Shown: positions 56,159 through 64,000 of the stretch, piece after piece
Layout of the letters: each line of letters begins with the position of its first letter
Numbering within the stretch: position 1 is the first letter of the stretch
DNA from: Sphingopyxis sp. QXT-31
GTDB lineage: Bacteria; Pseudomonadota; Alphaproteobacteria; Sphingomonadales; Sphingomonadaceae
NCBI RefSeq assembly: GCF_001984035.1
Contig: NZ_CP019449.1
Location: 2,480,001-2,544,000 of the forward strand
Length of the DNA: 64,000 nucleotides
Direction: 5' to 3'
The notes under the pieces: model-generated
The model's database searches: none
Told to the model about the DNA's origin: nothing
What the model saw: the letters and a program-made list of their open reading frames with translations, nothing else
Position numbers and translations under genes: made by a program

Positions 56159-56259
56159 ATCCTCTGCTCCTCCGGTTTTTGGTTGCGATTCGATACCTAC
56201 CCTGCCCGTCCGCCCGGGACCAGCCACGATGATGGTGGCGGTTCACCGAAAATGACGAA

Positions 56260-57120
56260 TTAGCGGAAGACCACGGTCTTGTGCCCGTCGATGAGCACGC
56301 GCTGCTCGGCGACCCAGCGCACCGCGCGCGCGAGCACCTGTGCCTCGACGTCCCGGCCGATGCGGATCAGGTCGTCCACGCCGTCGCGGTGGTCGACGCG
56401 CTCGACCGCCTGCTCAATGATCGGCCCCTCGTCGAGGTCGCCGGTGACGAAATGCGCGGTCGCGCCGATCAGCTTGACCCCGCGCTCGTGCGCGCGGTGA
56501 TAGGGTTTGGCGCCCTTGAAGCCCGGCAGGAAGCTGTGGTGGATGTTGATGCAGCGCCCCGCGAGCTGTCCGGACAGGTCGCTCGACAATATCTGCATAT
56601 AGCGCGCGAGCACCAGATATTCGGCGCCGCCGCGCGCCATGACGTCGAGGATCGCCTGTTCCTGTTCGGCGCGGTTCGCGTCGCCTACCGGCAGGTAATG
56701 GAAAGGCACGCCGTGCCATTCGCTGAGCCGCCGCTGCGCCTCGTGGTTCGACACCACGCCGACGATGTCGATCGCGAGATTGCCGGTCGACCAGCGGTGG
56801 AGCAGGTCGTTGAGGCAATGGCTGCCCTGCGACACCGCAATGACGAAGCGCGGCTTCGCGGCGCGGTCGCTGATCCGCGCGTCCATTGCGAAGCGGGTGA
56901 CGATCGGCGCGAAGGCCGCTTGCACGCCCGCCAGTCCCTCGGGAAAGCGCGGGCCTTCGCCGCGAAACTCGACGCGCATGAAGAACCGCCCGGTGTCGAG
57001 GTCGGCATATTGCTGGCTGTCGAGGATGAAGCCGTCGTGGTCGGCGAGCAGCCCCGTCACCGCCGCGACGATGCCCACCGCGTCGCCGCAGCTGAAGGTC
57101 AGGACATAGGGGCCGCTCAC
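56260..57120 (-). CDS. purU: Formyltetrahydrofolate deformylase
   Basis: A 286-residue enzyme that hydrolyses 10-formyl-THF to THF and formate. The N-terminal ACT domain (VLTFSCGDAVGIVAAVTGLLADHDGFILDS) precedes a formyltransferase-type catalytic domain with CINIHHSFLPGFKGAKPYHRAHERGVKLIG and THFVTGDLDEGPIIEQ-like blocks. The start is GTG at 57120. It follows adhC by seven bases on the same strand, so the two are cotranscribed, placing folate-bound C1 disposal with formaldehyde oxidation. Confidence 0.95.
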   Translation of the reverse strand: MSGPYVLTFSCGDAVGIVAAVTGLLADHDGFILDSQQYADLDTGRFFMRVEFRGEGPRFPEGLAGVQAAFAPIVTRFAMDARISDRAAKPRFVIAVSQGSHCLNDLLHRWSTGNLAIDIVGVVSNHEAQRRLSEWHGVPFHYLPVGDANRAEQEQAILDVMARGGAEYLVLARYMQILSSDLSGQLAGRCINIHHSFLPGFKGAKPYHRAHERGVKLIGATAHFVTGDLDEGPIIEQAVERVDHRDGVDDLIRIGRDVEAQVLARAVRWVAEQRVLIDGHKTVVFR

Positions 57121-57127
57121 GTCCGCG

Positions 57128-58240
57128 TCAGAACACGACCACGCTGCGGATGCTCTCGCCCGCGTGCATCAGGTCGAAGCCCTTGTTGATCTCTTCCAGC
57201 CCCATGACGTGGGTGATCATGGGGTCGATCTCGATCTTGCCGGTCATATACATGTCGACGATCTTCGGCACGTCGGTGCGGCCCTTGGCGCCGCCGAAGG
57301 CGGTGCCGCGCCAGTTGCGCCCGGTGACCAGCTGGAACGGCCGCGTCGCGATCTCCTTGCCCGCCTCGGCGACGCCGATGATGATCGAAGTGCCCCAGCC
57401 GCGATGGCAGGCTTCGAGCGCGGTGCGCATCACTTCGGTATTGCCCGTGGCGTCGAAGGTATAATCGGCGCCGCCGTCGGTCAGCTGCACGATCGCGGCG
57501 ACCGTGTCTTCGCGGCTCATGCCCCGGGTATTGAGGAAGTCGGTCATGCCGAACTTGCGGCCCCATTCCTCTCGGGTTGGGTTGATGTCGACGCCGATGA
57601 TCTTGTTGGCGCCTGCGAGCCGCGCGCCCTGGAGCACGTTGAGCCCGATCCCGCCCAAACCGAACACCACCACATTGTCGCCGACCTGGACCTTGGCCGT
57701 GTTGGTCACCGCGCCGACGCCGGTGGTCACCCCGCAACCGATATAGCACGCGCTCTGGAACGGCGCGTCCTCGCGGATCTTCGCGACCGCAATCTCCGGC
57801 AGCACGGTGAAGTTCGAGAAGGTCGAGCAGCCCATATAGTGGAAGATCGGCTGGCCCTTGTACGAAAAGCGCGTCGTGCCGTCGGGCATCAGCCCCTTGC
57901 CTTGGGTGGCGCGGATCGCGGTGCAGAGGTTGGTCTTGCCCGAAAGGCAGCTTTTGCACTGGCGGCATTCGGGGGTGTAGAGCGGGATGACGTGGTCGCC
58001 GGGTTTGACGCTCGTGACGCCCGCGCCGACCTCGCGCACCACCCCCGCGCCCTCATGGCCGAGCACGCTCGGAAAGATACCCTCGCTGTCGAAGCCGTCG
58101 AGCGTGTACGCATCGGTGTGGCAGATGCCCGTCGCCATGATCTCGACCAGCACCTCGCCCGCTTTCGGGCCCTCGAGGTCGAGTTCGACGAGTTCGAGCG
58201 GCTTTTTCGCCTCGAACGCAACGGCGGCACGGGTCTTCAT
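57128..58240 (-). CDS. adhC: S-(hydroxymethyl)glutathione dehydrogenase (class III ADH)
   Basis: A 370-residue zinc alcohol dehydrogenase that oxidises the formaldehyde-glutathione adduct to S-formylglutathione. Catalytic zinc ligands are in [13 protein letters not shown] and GHEGAGVV, the structural zinc uses four cysteines in [17 protein letters not shown], and the NAD-binding motif is [19 protein letters not shown]. Length and start ([20 protein letters not shown]) are canonical. It is the first gene of the adhC-purU pair and its product feeds the fghA enzyme encoded at 53224-54072. Confidence 0.97.
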   Translation of the reverse strand: MKTRAAVAFEAKKPLELVELDLEGPKAGEVLVEIMATGICHTDAYTLDGFDSEGIFPSVLGHEGAGVVREVGAGVTSVKPGDHVIPLYTPECRQCKSCLSGKTNLCTAIRATQGKGLMPDGTTRFSYKGQPIFHYMGCSTFSNFTVLPEIAVAKIREDAPFQSACYIGCGVTTGVGAVTNTAKVQVGDNVVVFGLGGIGLNVLQGARLAGANKIIGVDINPTREEWGRKFGMTDFLNTRGMSREDTVAAIVQLTDGGADYTFDATGNTEVMRTALEACHRGWGTSIIIGVAEAGKEIATRPFQLVTGRNWRGTAFGGAKGRTDVPKIVDMYMTGKIEIDPMITHVMGLEEINKGFDLMHAGESIRSVVVF

Positions 58241-58303
58241 GGGCGGGTCTCCTTTTCGGCGCTCCCAATCAGGCAAAGCGCGCGGCAATGCAAGATGCGA
58301 GAG

Positions 58304-58561
58304 CTTGTTTCAGCATCCATGGCCCAGGCTGTCCGGCCAGGCGGCGCCAGTTGTTTTTCGCGCAAAGACGCAAAGATGTCGCGCCGGCCGCGAAGCGGGT
58401 TTTCATTTTAACCGCGCGACCAGCCGCGCCGTTGACGTGGAAACGGATCCGTCGGCCCAGACCTTCCTCTTCGTGTCTTTGCGCCTTTGCGCCTTTGCGC
58501 GAAACAAAAAAAGCTGCGCCTAAGGACAGGTCCGGCCATGGACCCTGAAACAAGTTCAGGG
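58304..58561. repeat. Nested repeat array (family B copy 2 inside family C ends)
   Basis: Outer parts carry CTTGTTTCAGCATCCATGG (58304-58322) and CCATGGACCCTGAAACAAG (58536-58554), the latter running into a small CCCTGAA-ACAAG-TTCAGGG hairpin (58543-58561). Inside lies a family B hairpin: TCGCGCAAAGACGCAAAGA (58358-58376) against TCTTTGCGCCTTTGCGCC (from 58476) and TTTGCGCGAAA (to about 58504), with pairing extending to 58343 and 58520. No gene is seen in 58241-58790; 58568-58790 has no recognisable feature, only short coding-like frames that may be a gene remnant. Confidence 0.82.
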
Positions 58562-58790
58562 TGACGAAGATAAGGGCGCTCCGGCGTGCCGGTTCCGCGT
58601 GATGCCGCACCTGCAAAGCGGCGCGCTCGACTCGCTCCTCGACCCGCTCCGCCAGCAGGTGAAAGTGATCCGGAGCGGCCTATCCGCAGCGCCGCCATTT
58701 GCTGCCGAAGGTGCGGTGCTGATCGACAAACTGCGCGAGGAATTGCCAAGGGCGTTGCGACGGATTGAGGGGCGTAGCGTACGTCGGCGC

Positions 58791-59249
58791 CTATTCTGGC
58801 AGGGGCATGACCGAGACCATGACCACACGATCTTTCGTCTCACTATACTCAAAATGGATTTTTACGCCATCATGCGCAAACCAATCCCAAGGCAAGATTG
58901 GTGGAGGGAAATCAAACCGAGCGTCTTCCAGCCAATACACTGGCACCCCCATCGCGCTTCGAACGTCGGTGCGACTGCTATCGAAAGTGAGGCCGTAGGG
59001 AAACGTTCCCGCATATTGTTCGTAATCCGGCTCTTTTCGACCATCGAAAAACTGGACACAACTACAAACGTCAGCGGAATTGACCAAGATCGTGAAGCCT
59101 CTGTCAGGATACTCGATATATCGATCCATGCCATATTCGGGATCGCCTTCAGGAAAACGATCCGGCACGACGACGGTAAACCCTAGCACGTCCGCAAACG
59201 AAGAAATGTGACGGCCAACGAGGCGTGCTTCGATCATGCTGCTATCCAT
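58791..59249 (-). CDS. Unrecognised protein with atypical base composition
   Basis: A 152-residue soluble protein: MDSSMIEARLVGRHISSFAD, then VLGFTVVVPDRFPEGDPEYG, DRGFTILVNSADVCSCVQFF and YGLTFDSSRTDVRSAMGVPVYW. I do not recognise the family; the style resembles small immunity-type or SMI1-like proteins. The DNA is much less GC-rich than its surroundings (29 of 60 bases G/C at 58861-58920, against 43 of 60 at 57061-57120), which suggests recent transfer. The neighbouring gene at its 5' end is 3 kb of housekeeping genes; no toxin partner is visible. Confidence 0.6.
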   Translation of the reverse strand: MDSSMIEARLVGRHISSFADVLGFTVVVPDRFPEGDPEYGMDRYIEYPDRGFTILVNSADVCSCVQFFDGRKEPDYEQYAGTFPYGLTFDSSRTDVRSAMGVPVYWLEDARFDFPPPILPWDWFAHDGVKIHFEYSETKDRVVMVSVMPLPE

Positions 59250-59267
59250 ATCGATGAGCCAAGTTGC

Positions 59268-60643
<1,376 letters not shown>

Positions 60644-60647
<4 letters not shown>

Positions 60648-62530
60648 GGTTGGGGCATGCCGGCAAGCGGTGCGCCGATCGCGTCGAGGGGTATCCGGAC
60701 CGCCAGGTCGCGCGCCGCCCCCAAAGTATAATGGCCATAGTCGAAATGAAAGGGCGAGCCGTCCGACGCGAAGAGCGGGCAGACCCCCTGCGGGCACTCG
60801 ATATCCTGCATCGAGACATAGGTCGCGCCCGCCGCGGTCACGCCCGTGCGCATCGCGCGATCGGTGACGAGCAGGTCCAGCCGCCGGCTGCCGCGCGCCA
60901 CATCGGCATCGCCGCGCGCGGTGAGGCGCGCAAGCAGCCGCGGCAGCGGCTCGTCATATTCGACTGCGGGACCGAGGACGGTCACCGCGATGCCCTGGGC
61001 CCGGAAATGTTCGATGGCGCGGACCAGCCCCGGAAGCCGGTCGGGGCGCCAGCGCGAGGACAGGATCACGCGCGCGATCGGCCCCTCGCCTAGGGTGCGG
61101 CCCTCGAACCCGATCGCCATGACGTCGGTGCAACGCCGATCGCCCGCGACCGGCCACACCGGATCGCATCCCGATGCGGTCAGCCGCAGGACGTTCATGT
61201 CGGGCATCCGCTCGGCCAGCGCCTGGACGATGTGACCCGCATGGCTGTCGCCCATGACCATGATGTTCGGCCGGTCGGTCCGCCGCGTCGCACAGACCGC
61301 AGGGTCGAAGGTCGGCCGCGCGCTGTCGGCCATGCACACCCCGCGCCGGAACTGGAAATTCGCTTCCTTGCTGTCGTCATAGTCGAGATAGGTGAGCAGC
61401 TTCGCCACCCGCGGATCGGCGATCCGCGTCGCGGTTGCCTGCATCGCGAGCAACGCGGCTGCGCCCGCCACGGCCACCATCGCCGTCACCGCCCCGCACA
61501 GCACGCGCGGGGTCGCCCACGCCTTGCCGCGCTGGAGGAAGGGCTGCTCGATCAGCCGGTAGCTGAGCACCGCCAGCACGAAGGAGATCGCGATCGTCGC
61601 CGCCATCTCGCCGGCATCGAGCGTCAGCCCGCGCTCGAAGCGCCAGAAGGCCATCACCGGCCAGTGCCAGAGGTAGAGCGAATAGCTGATGTCGCCGACG
61701 AAGCGCATCGGCGGAAGCGACAGCAGCCGCGCGGTGCCGCCGCTCTCGCCATAAGCGATCAGCAGCGCGGTGCCGATGCACGGCAGCAGCGCCCATGGCG
61801 CGGGAAAGGCGCTTTCCTCGGTGATGACGAACAGTCCGGCGATCACCAGCGCGAGGCCGAGCCACGCCGCCACGGGCTTCGTGCGCTCGCCGAGCTTCGG
61901 GAAACCGCCGGTCGCGACGAGCGCGCCCAGCCCCAGCTCCCATGCGCGCGCAGGGAGCAGGTAGAAGGCGGCGGCGGCCTTGTTCACCGCGATCAGCGCG
62001 AAACCCGCGGCAAGCGATGCGGCGACGATGACCCACAGCACCGGCACGATGCGCCGAGGCAGCCAGCGGTGCAATGCGATCAGCAGCAGCGGATAGAAGA
62101 TGTAGAATTGCTCCTCGACCCCCAACGACCAGGTGTGGAGCAACGGCGTGAGCTCGGCATCGCCGAAATAATTGACCGTGCGCCAGAACCAGATGTTCGA
62201 CCCCGACAGCGCCGTCGCCGCGGTGCTCCACGACAGGTCGCGCATGTCCTGCGGGAAGAGGCGCCACCAGCCGACGGCGAGCACCACCACGAGCATCACG
62301 AGCAGCGCGGGCAGGATGCGCAGCGCGCGGCGGCGATAGAAACCCGCCAGCGTGAAGCGACCGCCCTCCATCTCCTTCAGGATGATGCGGCTGATCAGAT
62401 AGCCCGAGATGACGAAGAAGATATCGACGCCGACGAAGCCGCCGGGGATGGCGGTCAGCCCGGCGTGGACGAGCAGAATCGGCAGGACGGCAAGCGCGCG
62501 CAGTCCGGCGATGTCGTTGCGATACTGCAT
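60644..62530 (-). CDS. OafA-type acyltransferase with SGNH domain
   Basis: A 628-residue integral membrane O-acyltransferase. Residues 1-360 form the acyltransferase-3 domain with about ten helices; the start reads YRNDIAGLRALAVLPILLVHAGL, and FVGVDIFFVISGYLIS is the conserved motif. The C-terminal periplasmic part is an SGNH hydrolase-like domain with the nucleophile block MVMGDSHAGHIVQAL and a C-terminal SPFHFDYGHYTLGAA containing the catalytic Asp/His. Such two-domain proteins O-acetylate surface polysaccharides, lipids or peptidoglycan. The gene overlaps sdaA by four bases. Confidence 0.92.
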
Positions 62531-62600
62531 GGTCCCCCGAAAAGCTGGCCGGCGGATGCCCTCTAGCCCTTTGGGGTCCTTTGGGAAAGGGGGCGCATAG

Positions 62601-62781
62601 TCTTCCCCCTCGATGGTGGAAGGATATACGGAGCCTTATCGCGAAGCGATTAGGCGAAGTTGGATGGGGGTGCGGGTGCGTCCTTGTGCCGTCGTTTCAG
62701 GCCGAGAGCCCACCCCCACCGCTGCGACTAGGAAGCAAGCTTCCAAGTCTCGCTACCTCCCCCATCGAGGAGGAGGAGCAA
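62601..62781. repeat. Intergenic repeat, family D-I, copy 4 (variant)
   Basis: TCTTCCCCCTCGATGGTGGA at the left; GCGATTAGGCGAAGTTGGAT, CACCGCTGCGACTAGGAAGC and CCAAGTCTCGCTACCTCC at the right. In reverse it parallels the copy at 48757-48935. An inner block TTTCAGGCCGAGAGCCC echoes family D-II, so this copy looks mosaic. It fills most of 62531-62789. Confidence 0.82.
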
Positions 62782-62789
62782 CCGAAAGA

Positions 62790-63404
62790 TCAGCCCGGAT
62801 AAGTCCAGGTGCCTTCGCGCGCGAAATTCTCGGCGGCGAAATCCCAGTTCAGCAGGTTGTCGACCGTGGCGTTGACATAGTCGGGGCGCACATTCTTGCG
62901 GTCGATATAATAGGCATGTTCCCACACATCGACGACGAGCAAAGGCTTGATCCCCGCGACCAGCTCGGTGCCCGCGTCGTGCGTGTCGGTGACCGACAGC
63001 GTGCCGTCGCGCGAGACGAGCCACGCCCAGCCCGACGCGAAATGGTTGATCGCGGTTTCCTTCAATTTCTTCTTTAGTTCGTCGAGCGAGCCGAAGTCGC
63101 GGTCGATCGCGGCGGCAAGGTCGCCCTCGGGCGCGGTCTTGTCGGGGCTCAGGCTGTTCCAGTAAAAGCCGTGGTTCCACGCCTGAGCCGCGTTGTTGAA
63201 CATGCCCTTGTTGCCCGAACCCTCGGCGTGGTGGATGATTTCCTCGAGCGGCTTGTCGGCGAGCTCGGTGCCATCGATCGCGGCGTTGAGCTTGTCGACA
63301 TAGGTCTTGTGGTGCTTGCCATGGTGCGTCTGCAGCGTTTCGGCCGAGATATGCGGTTCGAGCGCGTCCTCGGCATAGGGCAGGACGGTGAGAGCGATCG
63401 TCAT
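62790..63404 (-). CDS. sodB: Superoxide dismutase (Fe/Mn family)
   Basis: A 204-residue cytoplasmic superoxide dismutase. Metal ligands are His in THHGKHH, His in AWNHGFYW, and Asp/His in VVDVWEHAYY. The Gly-Gln pattern NNAAQAWNHGFYWNSL with the central Ala-Gln before the Trp favours the iron form, as usual in alphaproteobacteria. The start at 63404 (MTIALTVLPYAEDALEPHIS) is preferred over a longer basic extension. It is monocistronic between two repeat copies. Confidence 0.96.
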   Translation of the reverse strand: MTIALTVLPYAEDALEPHISAETLQTHHGKHHKTYVDKLNAAIDGTELADKPLEEIIHHAEGSGNKGMFNNAAQAWNHGFYWNSLSPDKTAPEGDLAAAIDRDFGSLDELKKKLKETAINHFASGWAWLVSRDGTLSVTDTHDAGTELVAGIKPLLVVDVWEHAYYIDRKNVRPDYVNATVDNLLNWDFAAENFAREGTWTYPG

Positions 63405-63489
63405 GGCAGTCTCCATATTATTTGGGGAGGTTTTGGATTTCCTAACTCGGGATCGAGCCACGCGGTTGCAAGGTTATGGCGGCAAATTA

Positions 63490-63608
63490 TTCCCCTCCCT
63501 GGAAGGGAGGGGTTAGGGGTGGGTCGCAAGCGCAGCGAGCACGAGAAGCGTCCCGTAAATCCGAGAGGTTCGACCCACCCCCGACCCCTCCCTTCCAGGG
63601 AGGGGAGA
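63490..63608. repeat. Intergenic repeat, family D-I, copy 5
   Basis: CCCCTCCCTGGAAGGGAGGG at the left and CCCTCCCTTCCAGGGAGGGG at the right, each self-complementary, enclosing TAGGGGTGGGTCG and CGACCCACCCCCGACCCC. The core differs from the other D-I copies (GCGCAGCGAGCACGAGAAGC). It separates sodB from the DNA ligase gene on the same strand. Confidence 0.85.
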
Positions 63609-63610
63609 CA

Positions 63611-64000
63611 TCACGTCGCCATGCCCAGCAGCGTCGCGATGCGGTCGGCTTCCTCGGCGGGCTTGTCGCAGCGGATGCGCGAAATGCGCGGGAAGCGCAT
63701 CGCGAGGCCCGACTTGTGGCGCTTCGACGCATGGATTGAATCGAAGGCGACCTCGAGCACCAGCGACTTCTCGACCTCGCGCACCGGCCCGAAGCGATTG
63801 AGCGTGTTGTCGCGGACGAACTTGTCGAGCCACTTCAGCTCCTCGTCGGTGAAGCCCGAATAGGCCTTGCCCACGGGTAGCAATTCGCCCTGCTCGCTCC
63901 AGCAGCCGAAGGTATAGTCCGAATAGAAGCTCGCGCGCCGCCCGTTGCCGCGCTGCGCATACATCATCACGCAATCGGCGATGAGCGGATCGCGCTTCCA
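63611..64000 (-). CDS. ATP-dependent DNA ligase, C-terminal part (runs off the window)
   Basis: Only the last 129 codons are present; the gene continues beyond base 64000. The visible sequence WKRDPLIADCVMMYAQRGNG, FYSDYTFGCW, PVGKAYSGFTDEELKWLDKF and DSIHASKRHKSGLAMRFPRI is the C-terminal OB-fold region of the bacterial ATP-dependent DNA ligases (LigB/cisplatin-type annotation) found in many alphaproteobacteria, often together with an exonuclease of the metallo-beta-lactamase fold. These ligases are thought to act in repair rather than replication. No start can be assigned. Confidence 0.9.
   Translation of the reverse strand, partial: WKRDPLIADCVMMYAQRGNGRRASFYSDYTFGCWSEQGELLPVGKAYSGFTDEELKWLDKFVRDNTLNRFGPVREVEKSLVLEVAFDSIHASKRHKSGLAMRFPRISRIRCDKPAEEADRIATLLGMAT

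Noticed and set aside
58568..58790. A gene or transposase remnant next to the low-GC gene
   Set aside because: Frames on both strands look partly coding-like but none gives a recognisable family, and start and end cannot be defined.

Overview
The window is about 64 kb of a GC-rich alphaproteobacterial chromosome, almost certainly a sphingomonad (Sphingomonadales; Sphingopyxis is my best guess for genus, by inference only). Reasons: a serine palmitoyltransferase with its dedicated acyl carrier protein (sphingolipid synthesis), a methionine synthase encoded as two genes, RpoH/CIRCE-type control of groESL, glutathione-dependent formaldehyde oxidation, an Anbu proteasome-like operon, and many short GC-rich intergenic palindromic repeats. 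I see no rRNA, tRNA, prophage, CRISPR array or intact insertion sequence. The first gene is essentially complete; the last (an ATP-dependent DNA ligase) runs off the right edge.

Layout. 0-4.4 kb: DsbD-type thiol transporter overlapping TlyA rRNA methylase, then TspO, a UbiK-like coiled-coil protein and a YbjN protein. 4.5-7.9 kb (minus): secreted beta-helix protein and lptF-lptG. 8-10.3 kb (plus): a tight operon of DUF2141 protein, diacylglycerol-kinase-family lipid kinase and a nucleotidyltransferase that reads like Tam41-type CDP-diacylglycerol synthase. 10.6-14.1 kb (minus): ACP, serine palmitoyltransferase and a hybrid histidine kinase. 14.3-16.4 kb: a Pycsar-effector-like membrane protein and a MATE exporter. 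16.4-18.6 kb: groES-groEL with heat-shock promoter, CIRCE and terminator. 18.6-22.5 kb: sulfotransferase plus glutaminyl cyclase, a PfpI-family protein and three small lipoproteins. 22.7-29.5 kb: the methionine-cycle unit (ArsR-methyltransferase regulator, metF, two-part metH, then a phytanoyl-CoA dioxygenase-like gene).

29.7-35.7 kb: desaturase, acetyltransferase-like protein, DUF1800-DUF1501 pair, glutamine amidotransferase. 36-39.9 kb (minus): ATP-grasp, alpha-E, transglutaminase and Anbu. 40-44.6 kb: TSUP transporter, small exported protein, ModE-like regulator, secA. 45.4-52 kb: SDR, two GIN-domain proteins, Gre-like factor with a 59-residue partner, HI0933-type flavoprotein, DEAD-box helicase. 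52-58.2 kb: quinone reductase, and the formaldehyde genes fghA, adhC and purU with a serine hydrolase, a YbaK-domain protein and a VOC protein among them. 58.8-64 kb: a base-composition outlier gene, sdaA overlapping an OafA-type acyltransferase, sodB and DNA ligase.

The most interesting material is the envelope-lipid material in the first 14 kb: a lipid kinase and putative CTP-dependent lipid nucleotidyltransferase in one operon, a few kilobases from the sphingolipid-committing enzyme and from LptFG. This suggests an undescribed route for activating a lipid (phosphatidate or perhaps phosphorylated ceramide) for headgroup addition. A second theme is the repeat population: at least four families of intergenic palindromic elements, roughly one per 5 kb, one of which supplies the end of a protein-coding gene and another of which lies between the two halves of metH.
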